Assembly (NCBI GenBank): GCA_009845425.1
Contig: VXZQ01000017.1
Location: forward strand, 62,083 to 126,082
DNA length: 64,000 nucleotides
Direction of reading: 5' to 3'
Source of the DNA: Holophagales bacterium
GTDB taxonomy: Bacteria; Acidobacteriota; Thermoanaerobaculia; Multivoradales; Multivoraceae
Under the pieces are notes generated by a model. It was not told where the DNA came from, did not search any database, and saw only the letters and a program-made list of their open reading frames with translations. Positions 38,416 to 46,227 of the stretch are shown here, piece by piece. The translations under genes were made by a program, and so were the position numbers. Within the stretch, counting starts at the first letter, position 1. Every line of letters begins with the position of its first letter.

Positions 38416-39777
38416 CTAGGCGGCTCTTCGCGGCACCACCCTGGTGCGGATGGGACTGCTCAGGATCCCGACCTCCAGGCCGTCGGCCGGTAACTCGTCG
38501 GATTCAGGTTCCAGTCGCCATTTCCGAACCAGAGCGGCCAGTCCGGAAACGAGGACGGCCATGCCCAGGGGCACGCCCCTGCAGCCCCTGGGCTCCAGGC
38601 CGAACGGCATGTAGCTCCCCCGCGGGCATGCCTGTCCCTCCAGCCAGCGCTCAGGCCTGAACTCCTCGGCGTCCTCCCAGTACTCGGCCCGGCGGTGCAT
38701 CACGTGCGTGACGACCTTGACCAGCGTGCCCTTAGGTATGAAGTACCCGCCAAGCGACGTGTCCCTCACCGCCCTGCGGGGCACCAGAAGCGGGGCCGCA
38801 GGCTGAAGACGAAGCAGCTCGTTGAAGACGGCCTCGGCGTAGGGGAGCCGCTCGAGGTCCTCGGCACAGAGCGGCCGGTCGCCGGCGACGCGATCCACTT
38901 CCTTCTCGAGCCGCGCCCGAACCTCCGGATTGCCGCTCAGGTAGTGCGGAATGTAGGCCATCGCATGAACAGCCGGATCCCAGGCGCCGACGAAAGCCGC
39001 GTACGCCTCGTCGCGGATTTCCGAGTCACTGCTGAAGGACCAGTCCGACTCTCCCCGCTCCGTCGCCTGGACGAAGTGCGCGATCAGACTCGTTTCCCGG
39101 CTGTCGGGATGCCTGGCCTTCCGGATCGACTCGTACACGGCCGCATCGAGCGGTCTGATCGCCTTGCGCGCCCTCAGATCGTGCGGCAGGGGCAGTTTCC
39201 TGATCAGTTTGTATCCGGGCATGGCGAACACGATGAAGCTGAGCTTGGCTGCTCTCATCATGGCCAGACCCGGCCCCGGGCCCAGTTCACGCCCGGCGCC
39301 GAGCATCGACGTCGTCAGCGCGTTCCACGTGTAGCGCTCGACCTCGGCCCGGAAATCGACGGTGCTTCCCTCCGTGAGCTCCTTGGCGAAGGACGACGCC
39401 TCCGAGACGGCGATCCGCCTGAACGCCGCCGTCCGCTCGGGAGTGAACGCGGTGACCGTGAGGTCCGTGAGACGTCGGTGCTCGTCGCCGAACGGCGTCC
39501 TGGCCAGGCAGGGGGACTGAATGACCTCGAAGGCGAACGCCGGAGTGTCCTTCTGGAACAACTCGGGCTTCCGCACCAGGTCCTCGGCGATGTCCGGGTC
39601 GAAGACCGCGCAGTGCCCTCCGTTGGGCACTTCGAAGTAGACGATGTCACCCCACTGTTCGTGGAGCCAGTGGAAGAAGCCGGTGTAGTCGGCCGCCAGC
39701 CGGCGCATGGTCCGGAGCTTCTTCCGTGGCGGGCCCGGCGGAAGCTGGCGGTCCGGCTTGGCTTCTGTCTGTTGCAT
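38416..39777 (-). CDS. Cytochrome P450 with atypical I-helix (P450-1)
   Basis: 453 aa from ATG 39777. K-helix ExxR as NELLRLQP, PERW as FRPERWLEG, and heme loop MPFGLEPRGCRGVPLG with the Cys ligand; Glu replaces the usual Gly two residues before the Arg. The I-helix reads AAFVGAWDPAVHAMA, where the acid-alcohol pair is Asp-Pro instead of Asp/Glu-Thr. No membrane anchor. Loss of the distal Thr is known in P450s that use preformed oxygen donors or carry out rearrangements. Substrate unknown. It diverges from P450-2, sharing a short palindromic promoter region. Confidence 0.88.
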   Translation of the reverse strand: MQQTEAKPDRQLPPGPPRKKLRTMRRLAADYTGFFHWLHEQWGDIVYFEVPNGGHCAVFDPDIAEDLVRKPELFQKDTPAFAFEVIQSPCLARTPFGDEHRRLTDLTVTAFTPERTAAFRRIAVSEASSFAKELTEGSTVDFRAEVERYTWNALTTSMLGAGRELGPGPGLAMMRAAKLSFIVFAMPGYKLIRKLPLPHDLRARKAIRPLDAAVYESIRKARHPDSRETSLIAHFVQATERGESDWSFSSDSEIRDEAYAAFVGAWDPAVHAMAYIPHYLSGNPEVRARLEKEVDRVAGDRPLCAEDLERLPYAEAVFNELLRLQPAAPLLVPRRAVRDTSLGGYFIPKGTLVKVVTHVMHRRAEYWEDAEEFRPERWLEGQACPRGSYMPFGLEPRGCRGVPLGMAVLVSGLAALVRKWRLEPESDELPADGLEVGILSSPIRTRVVPRRAA

Positions 39778-39793
39778 GGCTGGAACGAGCTTA

Positions 39794-39817
39794 TCTTTCT
39801 CCCAAACGGGAGATAGA
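39794..39817. promoter_or_regulatory. Palindrome between divergent P450 genes (candidate operator)
   Basis: TCTCCC (39798-39803) and GGGAGA (39808-39813) around AAAC, extended by TCT/AGA with one mismatched pair, giving a 24-bp near-palindrome. It lies 17 nt before the P450-1 ATG and 65 nt before the P450-2 ATG. TAGACT at 39814 could be a -10 for P450-2. No regulator gene is adjacent. Confidence 0.45.
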
Positions 39818-39881
39818 CTCGGCCCGGACTCGCCTCCAACATGCGCACCAGCACCACTGCGGGGGTTCAAGGGGACCCGGA

Positions 39882-41252
39882 ATGAAGCCGCCCCCGGGGC
39901 CGAAAGGTCGCCGGCTCCACAACCTCCGGCAGCGAACGGAGAACTTCGGCGCGTTCGCGGACGAACTCCGCCGCGAGTACGGAGAAGTCGTCTCCTTCGA
40001 GCTTCCCTTCATGAAGTGCTGCGTCGTCTTCGACGCCGAGCTCGTTCGCGAGGTCCTGGTCACTCAGCAGCAGTACTTCCGGCCCTGGTTCCCGGGCGAT
40101 CTGTCGGACGACTGGAAGTACGGCTCGATCTCGCTGCACCAGGGCGAGGAGCACCGGCGAAGAGCCGAGTTCATGACGTCGGTCTTCGCGGGCGACTCCG
40201 AGGGCGCCTACGCGGAGATCATCGCCGAACAGGCGACGATCCTGAGAGAACGACTCGCTGCCGGCCAGGGCGTCGACCTCGTCAAGGAGTTCGAACGCTA
40301 CGCCTGGGACGCGATCGTCGAGATCGTCCTCGGCCGCGGCGTCGAGCTGCCCCGTCAACTGGGAGAAGACACGCTCACGCTCCAGAAGACGTACCTGCTG
40401 ATGGACATCCTGCCCGGGCCGAGACTGTTCAAGTCGCTGCCGCTGCCGGTCCTCCGGAGAGGCAGGACAAGCGTCGGGCTCGTCGACGCCGCGATCTACG
40501 GTTCCATGCAGAGAGCCCGCGACTCCGGGTACTCCGGCAGGGACGTCGTCGCGCAGTACGTGCGGGCCATGGACCTCGAGGGCGCCGCGGGTGGTCTGGA
40601 CTCCGACCAGGCGATCCGGGACGAGCTGATCATCCTGCTGACCGGCTTCATCGACGCGCCGACCAGCGCCCTTGCGTTCGGCGTCCACTACCTGGCCAGG
40701 AATCCCGAGGTCCGTTCAAAGGTGGAACGCGAGGCGGACGCCGTCCTGAACGGCGGGAGCATCGATCCCGCCGATTTCGACCGGCTGCCGTACATCAGCG
40801 CCGTCCTCGACGAAGTGCTCCGGATCGATCCGCCCACCGCCGTCATGCTGCCCAAGGAGGCAACCGAGGATCGCGTGCTGGGCGGCTACCTGATTCCCAA
40901 GGGCACGCTCGTTCACGTCGCGATGAGGGCTCTGCACCACAGGCGCGAGCACTGGGATCGGCCGTCGGACTTCCGGCCGGAGCGCTGGCTCGAGGAATCG
41001 CCCGCACACTGTCCGGCCCATGCCTACATTCCTTTCGGGCTGGGCCCCCATTTCTGCCAGGGAATGGACATCGCCCGGCGGATCTTCGTGTTCGGCATGG
41101 CGTCTCTGGCCAACCGGCTCCGGCTGGAGCCCCGGTCCACCGATCCGCCGAACCGGAACGACACCGCCGTCGGCGTCGTCGGGCCGTGGACGGCGGACGT
41201 TCACGAGCGGCGGGACGCGAGCCGTCTACAAGCAGGGGAGCAACATGCCTGA
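39882..41252 (+). CDS. Cytochrome P450 with atypical heme loop (P450-2)
   Basis: 456 aa from ATG 39882 (MKPPPGPKGRRLHNLRQRTE). ExxR as DEVLRIDPP, PERW as FRPERWLEE, heme loop IPFGLGPHFCQGMDIARR. The Cys is present, but the conserved Arg two residues before it is His. I-helix ILLTGFIDAPTSALAFG has Asp-Ala-Pro where Glu/Asp-Thr-Thr is usual. Distant relative of P450-1 (shared LGGYFIPKGTLV-type strand and HRREHW). Overlaps the following SRPBCC gene by 8 nt. Redox partners are not encoded nearby. Substrate unknown. Confidence 0.88.
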   Translation: MKPPPGPKGRRLHNLRQRTENFGAFADELRREYGEVVSFELPFMKCCVVFDAELVREVLVTQQQYFRPWFPGDLSDDWKYGSISLHQGEEHRRRAEFMTSVFAGDSEGAYAEIIAEQATILRERLAAGQGVDLVKEFERYAWDAIVEIVLGRGVELPRQLGEDTLTLQKTYLLMDILPGPRLFKSLPLPVLRRGRTSVGLVDAAIYGSMQRARDSGYSGRDVVAQYVRAMDLEGAAGGLDSDQAIRDELIILLTGFIDAPTSALAFGVHYLARNPEVRSKVEREADAVLNGGSIDPADFDRLPYISAVLDEVLRIDPPTAVMLPKEATEDRVLGGYLIPKGTLVHVAMRALHHRREHWDRPSDFRPERWLEESPAHCPAHAYIPFGLGPHFCQGMDIARRIFVFGMASLANRLRLEPRSTDPPNRNDTAVGVVGPWTADVHERRDASRLQAGEQHA

Positions 41253-41784
41253 TTCAGATGCAGGTTCGGGGCAGCCGGACCCGGGGATCGAGGTCGGAGA
41301 CTCGAAGCCGATCCTCGTGGCGAGAGAGATCGACACCTGGAACGCCGACCAGGAGACCGTGTTCGCGACGCTCGCCCACGGCGGCCGCCACGGGGAGGCG
41401 ATTCCCGAGATGCTGAGCGTGGAATTCGTTTCCGACAAGAAAATGGGAGTCGGCGCGCAGTTCCGGGAGATCCGGGACTGGACCCCGATCCAGGTGGCGT
41501 TCGCGAAGTTCGCCAAGCTGCACCAGAACGTCGTCACGTGCATCGAGTACGAGCCCCATCGGCGGGTCCGGTACATGTCCAACGGCGCCGGAGCGCGGTG
41601 GCATTCGATCTACACCCTCACGCCGGTGGGCGAAGGCCGGACGCAGGTGGAGATCCGGCTGGAGATCCGTCCCAAGAACCTGCTCGGCAAGTGGCTGCCC
41701 CAGTTGATGAAGGCCCCCGTCCAGGAAAGCACCAAGGCCGACTTCGAGGCGCTCAAGGCTCGCATCGAAGGCGCCGATAGCTGA
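41245..41784 (+). CDS. SRPBCC / START-like ligand-binding protein
   Basis: 179 aa from ATG 41245, with AGGGGAG upstream, inside the end of P450-2. Predicted helix-grip fold: AREIDTWNADQETVFATLAH, KMGVGAQFREIRDW, VVTCIEYEPHRRVRYMSNGA, a beta-strand pair and a C-terminal helix STKADFEALKARIEG. Such proteins bind hydrophobic ligands or act as cyclases. Tight coupling with a P450 suggests that it holds the P450 substrate or product. No signal peptide. Confidence 0.75.
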   Translation: MPDSDAGSGQPDPGIEVGDSKPILVAREIDTWNADQETVFATLAHGGRHGEAIPEMLSVEFVSDKKMGVGAQFREIRDWTPIQVAFAKFAKLHQNVVTCIEYEPHRRVRYMSNGAGARWHSIYTLTPVGEGRTQVEIRLEIRPKNLLGKWLPQLMKAPVQESTKADFEALKARIEGADS

Positions 41785-41806
41785 GCGCCAGGTGCCGGAG
41801 GCGTCC

Positions 41807-42613
41807 TCAGCCGTACCGCCCCTCGATGTAGGCCGCGGTCTGGCTGTTCGCCGGATTCAGGAACATCGAGGCCGTGTCGCTGTGCTCGATGATCTCGCCG
41901 AGCAGCATGAACACGCATTCCTCGCTGGCCCGCCGCGCCTGGGCCATGTTGTGAGTGACGATCAGGATCGTGTAGTCGCCGCGGAGCTTCCAGATCAGCT
42001 CCTCGACGGCCTCCGTGCCGGCGGGATCGAGCGCCGAGCACGGTTCGTCCATCAACAGCAGCCTCGGCTTGACCGGCAGCAGGCGCGCGATGCACAGCTT
42101 CTGCTGCTGCTCGAGCGAGAGCTCGGTGCCGCGGCGGTCGAGCGAGTCCTTCAGCTCGTCCCAGAGCAGCACCTGGCGTAGCGCCTCCTCGACGATCCGG
42201 TCGCCCTCCACCCTGTTCGGCGGTCGCCCGTCGGGCAGGTGGACGCGGGTTCCGAACAGGACGTTGTCCCGCACGGACAACGGCAACGGGTTGGGACGCT
42301 GGAAGACCATGCCGACCTGCTTGCGAAGCTGGGCGATCTCGACCGAGGGATCGAGCACGTCGAGGCCCCAGAGCCGAATGCTGCCGGTCGTGCGCACGTA
42401 GCCGAGACGCTCGTTGATCCGGTTGACCGAACGGAGCAGCGTCGTCTTGCCGCAGCCGGAAGGGCCGATCAGGGAGGTGATCGCGCCGGCACGCACCCGA
42501 AGATCCACGTCGAGCAGGGCCTGGAAGTCGCCGTACCAGAGGTTCAGCTTCTCGACCAGGATCGCCGCCGACGCGTCGACGGCACCCGGGGTCGCCGGTT
42601 CCGCCACGCTCAT
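41807..42613 (-). CDS. pstB: Phosphate ABC transporter ATPase with degenerate signature motif (PstB2)
   Basis: 268 aa. Complete Walker A GPSGCGKTT (50-58), Q-loop GMVFQRPNPLPLS (Gln105), Walker B LLLMDEPCSALDP (185-197) and switch His in VTHNM (His221). The signature expected as LSGGQQQRL reads LSLEQQQKL (165-173): both glycines of LSGGQ are lost. Phosphate-type hallmark RPNPLP and EGRYG ending identify it as PstB. Start overlaps the stop of the first pstB by 4 nt. The pair likely works as a heterodimer. Confidence 0.92.
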   Translation of the reverse strand: MSVAEPATPGAVDASAAILVEKLNLWYGDFQALLDVDLRVRAGAITSLIGPSGCGKTTLLRSVNRINERLGYVRTTGSIRLWGLDVLDPSVEIAQLRKQVGMVFQRPNPLPLSVRDNVLFGTRVHLPDGRPPNRVEGDRIVEEALRQVLLWDELKDSLDRRGTELSLEQQQKLCIARLLPVKPRLLLMDEPCSALDPAGTEAVEELIWKLRGDYTILIVTHNMAQARRASEECVFMLLGEIIEHSDTASMFLNPANSQTAAYIEGRYG

Positions 42614-43395
42614 CCGAACTTCCCTTCGACGTAGGCGGTCGTGCGCGGGTCCTGGGCGCCGCCCTCGAACATGGCTTCCGTCTCGGTCACTTCGACCAGC
42701 TCGCCGGTCAGGAAGAAGGCCGTCTGGGAGGCCAGTCGCCGCGCCTGCTGGACGAGATTCGTGACCAGCACGATCGTCATCTCGGACTTGAGCTCCGCCA
42801 GCACCTCCTCGATCCGCATCGTCGTCACCGGATCGACGGCGATCGAGAACTCGTCGAGCAGCAGGATGGACGGGTCCTGCGACAGGGCGCGGGCGATCGT
42901 CAGCCGCTGCTGCTGGCCACCGGAGAGCAGGCTGCCCAGGGAATCGAGCCGGTCCTTCACCTCGTCCCAGAGCGCCGCGCGGCGGAGACAGCGTTCGACG
43001 ATCAAGTCCAGGTCCGCCTTCTTCCGCATGCCCCGCAGCCGGGACGACAGGGCGACATTGTCGTAGATGGAGAGGGGCAGGCCCACCGGCAGGGGAAAGA
43101 CGACTCCGATCCGCTGCCGCAGGGCGTAGGGGTTGCGCCAACTACGGACGTCCCGCCCCTCGACACGCACGCTGCCGGACACCTCCATGCCCGCCGTCAT
43201 CAGGTCCATGCGGTTGATGGCGCGCAGAAACGACGTCTTGCCGCTGTTCGCCGGCCCGATGATGCCGAAGATCTCGTGGCTCGGCACCTGCAGCGTGACG
43301 CGCGAAAGCGCCAGCTTGCCGTGGTAGCGGATCGCCAGATCCTCGACCTCGATCGCGCAGTCGAGGGCCTCGCTTGCCTGGACGGGAACGCTCAC
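42610..43395 (-). CDS. pstB: Phosphate ABC transporter ATPase with degenerate Q-loop and H-switch (PstB1)
   Basis: 261 aa from GTG 43395, whose GTGA overlaps the pstA stop. Walker A GPANSGKT (47-54), intact signature LLSGGQQQRL (156-165), Walker B ILLLDE (177-182). But the Q-loop is VVFPLPVGLPLS, with Pro101 for Gln, the switch region is LVTNLVQQ, with Asn213 for His, and the D-loop is IAVDP instead of SALDP. Such losses remove catalysis at its own ATP site while leaving LSGGQ to serve the partner. A longer frame upstream runs inside pstA and is rejected. Confidence 0.9.
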   Translation of the reverse strand: MSVPVQASEALDCAIEVEDLAIRYHGKLALSRVTLQVPSHEIFGIIGPANSGKTSFLRAINRMDLMTAGMEVSGSVRVEGRDVRSWRNPYALRQRIGVVFPLPVGLPLSIYDNVALSSRLRGMRKKADLDLIVERCLRRAALWDEVKDRLDSLGSLLSGGQQQRLTIARALSQDPSILLLDEFSIAVDPVTTMRIEEVLAELKSEMTIVLVTNLVQQARRLASQTAFFLTGELVEVTETEAMFEGGAQDPRTTAYVEGKFG

Positions 43396-44261
43396 CACTT
43401 CTTGCGGCCCCGCAGGTAGACCCGGAAGGCGATCGAGATCCCGTTCATCGCCAGCACCATGGAGATCAGGACCAGTGCGACGCCGAAAGGCATGTGCTCC
43501 GGCACGTCCGGCACCTGGGTCGAGATGACGAACAGGTGCAGCGACATCGCCATCGTCTGGTCGAGCACCCCCTGGGGCAGGAAGGGAAGGAAGAACGCGG
43601 CGCCGGTGAACATGATCGGGGCGGTCTCGCCCGACGTGCGGGACACCTCCAGGATGACTCCGGTCAGGATGCCGCTGATCGAGTTCGGCAGCACGATCTT
43701 GCGGATCGTCTGCCAGCGCGTGGCGCCCATGTTCCAGCACGCCTCGCGGAAGGCGAGCGGCACGGTCTGGAGCGACTCCCTGGTGGCGACGATGACCACC
43801 GGCAGCGTCATGACCGCCAGCGTCAGGCTGGCCGCCAGGATGCTGGTGCCGAAGCGAAAGAAGATGACGAACGCGCCGAGGCCGAACAGGGCGTGGACGA
43901 TCGACGGCACGCCGGCCAGGTTGATGATCGCCAGGTTGATCGCCCGGGTGAGGCGGTTGTCCGGCGCGTACTCACTCAGGTAGAGGGCCGCCGCGACACC
44001 GACCGGCACGGAGGCGATCAGGGCGACGACGACCAGCCAAACGGTACCGACGAGGGCCGGCAGTATGCCGCCCGCGGTCATGTTGTTGAGCGGCTGGGTG
44101 AACAGGAACTCCCACGAGATGGCCGGCCCTCCACGCACGATGAGCACCCCCAGGATGAGGGCGACCGGCAGGATGAGCATGCACGTCATCCACAGAAAGA
44201 GCAGCCGGAAAAGACCTTCGACCTTCAGGTTGCGGCGGTTCTGTGCGGTCGCTTCGAACAT
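43392..44261 (-). CDS. pstA: Phosphate ABC transporter permease PstA
   Basis: 289 aa, six predicted membrane segments (first LFRLLFLWMTCMLILPVALI). EAA loop FREACWNMGATRWQTIRKIV followed by LPNSISGILTGVILEVSRTS-GETAP, characteristic of PstA. Pairs with PstC to form the inner-membrane channel. Stop overlaps pstB1 start by 4 nt; 9 nt from pstC. Confidence 0.95.
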   Translation of the reverse strand: MFEATAQNRRNLKVEGLFRLLFLWMTCMLILPVALILGVLIVRGGPAISWEFLFTQPLNNMTAGGILPALVGTVWLVVVALIASVPVGVAAALYLSEYAPDNRLTRAINLAIINLAGVPSIVHALFGLGAFVIFFRFGTSILAASLTLAVMTLPVVIVATRESLQTVPLAFREACWNMGATRWQTIRKIVLPNSISGILTGVILEVSRTSGETAPIMFTGAAFFLPFLPQGVLDQTMAMSLHLFVISTQVPDVPEHMPFGVALVLISMVLAMNGISIAFRVYLRGRKKW

Positions 44262-44270
44262 GGCGCCTCG

Positions 44271-45224
44271 CTACGGATTCGCCGACGCGGCCGGCCGGCG
44301 GCCGCGGCGGCGGTGCTTGCGCTGGCCGCCCCGCACGAACACGTCGGCGGCGAAGTTGATCGCGAAGGTAACCAGGAACAGGAAGATGCCTAGCGTGAAG
44401 AGCGCTCCGTAGTGGTCCGAACCGGCGGCCGTCTCACCGAGCTCGGCGGCGATCGTCGCGGTCAGCGCCCGCACCGAGTCGAAGGGACTCGTCGGCAGGT
44501 TGATCGAGTGGCCGCTGGCCATCAGCACGGCCATCGTCTCGCCGAACCCGCGGCCGACGCCGAGCAACGTCGCCGCCACCAGACCGTTGCGGGCCGCGGG
44601 CAGCACCACCTTGAAAGTCACCTGCCAGCGGGTCGCCCCCATCGCCTCGGCTGCCTCCCGATAGGTGTCCGGGACGGCCTTCAGGGCGTCCTCGGCGATC
44701 GTGGTCATGATGGGGGCCGCCATCAGCCCCAGGATGACCCCGGCGTTCAGCACGTTCAGACCGACCGGCACGTCGAAGACCTGAATGATCAGCGGGTTCA
44801 TGATGGACAGCCCGATGAACCCCCAGACCACGGAAGGGATCGCGGCCAGGAGTTCGACCAGCACCTTGAGCGTTTCGCGCACGCGGCCGGTCGCGAACTC
44901 GCCGATGTAGATCGCGGCCCCGAGCGAGAACGGCACGGAGACGACCATGGCGAGTCCGGTCACGGAGGCCGTGCCGGCGATCAGCGCGAGCGCGCCGTAG
45001 GTCGGGTTGTGGCTCGAGGTCGGCGTCCAGCGCGGCGAACCGAAGAACTCGCGGAAGTCGAAACGATCGAAGACGAAGCCGGCGCCCTCGCGGGTGATGA
45101 ACACGAAGATGCCAGCGATGAAGACGATCGCCGACAGGCCACCGGCCAGCACCAGAATCTGGACCGCGCGGTCGACCCACCAGGCGGCATCCCGCCGGTC
45201 CGCGGCGTGCGCTGTTTCAGGCAA
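44271..45224 (-). CDS. pstC: Phosphate ABC transporter permease PstC
   Basis: 317 aa, TTG start. First membrane segment ILVLAGGLSAIVFIAGIFVF, then GFVFDRFDFREFFGSPRWTP, AIYIGEFATGRVRETLKVLV, and EAA loop YREAAEAMGATRWQVTFKVV; GFGETMAVLMASGHS is a typical PstC segment. C-terminus is very basic (GQRKHRRRGRRP), which is unusual for PstC but fits cytosolic location. 54 nt after pstS. Confidence 0.94.
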   Translation of the reverse strand: MPETAHAADRRDAAWWVDRAVQILVLAGGLSAIVFIAGIFVFITREGAGFVFDRFDFREFFGSPRWTPTSSHNPTYGALALIAGTASVTGLAMVVSVPFSLGAAIYIGEFATGRVRETLKVLVELLAAIPSVVWGFIGLSIMNPLIIQVFDVPVGLNVLNAGVILGLMAAPIMTTIAEDALKAVPDTYREAAEAMGATRWQVTFKVVLPAARNGLVAATLLGVGRGFGETMAVLMASGHSINLPTSPFDSVRALTATIAAELGETAAGSDHYGALFTLGIFLFLVTFAINFAADVFVRGGQRKHRRRGRRPAASANP

Positions 45225-45278
45225 GCCGGCCGCCGGAGAACCAGAGACGCCGCGTCATTCCCGGGAGCCCGTTCCCGC

Positions 45279-46175
45279 TCAGGAACAGTCCACGTCGCCG
45301 CGCGGCGCGTAACCCTTCTCGTAGATGATGCACTGGCCCTCTTCGCTCAGCACCCAGTCGATGTACTCGCGAATGGCGCCCTCGGGCTGACCCGCGGTGT
45401 ACATGAACAGCGGACGCGCGATGGGATAGGAGCCGTCGATCGCCGAATCGACCGAGGGAGACACGCAGTCGCCGTCCTCGCCCTTCCTGACGCAGGGCAT
45501 CTTCACGTGGTCCGTCGCGTAGGCGAAGCCGCTGTAGCCGATCGCGCAGGGCGTGTTCTCGACCAGGTCGACCACGTCCTTGGACCCGTGCATGTCGCGC
45601 GAACCGAGCCTGAAGTCGCGCCGCTCGCCGAGCACCGCTTCGCGGAAGTAGACGTAGGTGCCGGAGTTGTTCTGACGGCTGACGCGAACGATCTCATCGC
45701 TGCCGCAGCCCGGCACCTCGACGCCGTACTGGCTCCAGGTATCGATGTCACCGCCCTCGCCGTAGAGCGCCGCCAACTGCTCCAGCGACACCTCGTCCAT
45801 CGGGTTGTCGGGATGGATGTACACGGCCAGGGCGTCGTAGCCGACGACGAACTCGATCGGTTCGTTGCCGTTGCCGCGCGCCAGCTCGATCTCGGAGTCC
45901 TTCATCTTGCGGCTGGAGTTCGCGATGTCGACCGTGCCGTTGATCATGGCCGCGATGCCGGTCCCCGACCCGCCGCCGGTCACCGCGACCGCGGTACCGG
46001 GCCTCAAGGCGGCGTACTCCTCGGCCCACGCCTGGGCCACATTGACCAGGGTGTCGGAGCCCTTGTTCTGAATCACGCTGCGGGAGCCGCTACCGCCGCC
46101 GCAGGCGGCAATCAGGGCGGCGGCGAGAGCCAGGGTGCACGGGGCAAGGGCGGGTCTCGATGTCAGGTTCTTCAC
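45279..46175 (-). CDS. pstS: Phosphate-binding lipoprotein PstS
   Basis: 298 aa from GTG 46175. Lipoprotein signal: KNLTSRPALAPCTLALAAAL-IAAC. Ligand-binding motifs NKGSDTLV, TGGGSGTGIAAMINGTVDIA, SRKMKDSE and RQNNSGTYVYF. The ATG 11 codons upstream would place the start inside the PHO-like box, so the GTG is preferred. If the -10 TACGCT is real, the transcript begins about 2 nt before the GTG, so the mRNA would be nearly leaderless. Confidence 0.94.
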   Translation of the reverse strand: MKNLTSRPALAPCTLALAAALIAACGGGSGSRSVIQNKGSDTLVNVAQAWAEEYAALRPGTAVAVTGGGSGTGIAAMINGTVDIANSSRKMKDSEIELARGNGNEPIEFVVGYDALAVYIHPDNPMDEVSLEQLAALYGEGGDIDTWSQYGVEVPGCGSDEIVRVSRQNNSGTYVYFREAVLGERRDFRLGSRDMHGSKDVVDLVENTPCAIGYSGFAYATDHVKMPCVRKGEDGDCVSPSVDSAIDGSYPIARPLFMYTAGQPEGAIREYIDWVLSEEGQCIIYEKGYAPRGDVDCS

Positions 46176-46195
46176 GCCAGCGGAGCGTAGCCGAC

Positions 46196-46217
46196 GGTTC
46201 GTGAACAACCCATAAAG
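46196..46217 (-). promoter_or_regulatory. Candidate PHO box upstream of pstS
   Basis: Minus-strand units CTTTATGGGTT (46207-46217) and GTTCACGAACC (46196-46206), then a 6-nt spacer and TACGCT (46184-46189). CTTTAT-N5-GTTCACGAA and the distance to the -10 agree with the phoB box, while the variable positions differ, as expected of a conserved binding site. Confidence 0.7.
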
Positions 46218-46227
46218 ATCCGCGACT

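Noticed and set aside
42610..43740. A longer PstB1 starting 115 codons upstream
   Set aside because: The extra residues lie inside pstA and look like frame-shifted Arg/Pro/His-rich sequence. The GTG at 43395 overlapping the pstA stop fits the operon and the family length.
45279..46208. PstS starting at the upstream ATG 46208
   Set aside because: That ATG lies inside the PHO-like box and adds basic residues before the lipoprotein signal. GTG 46175 gives a regular signal peptide.
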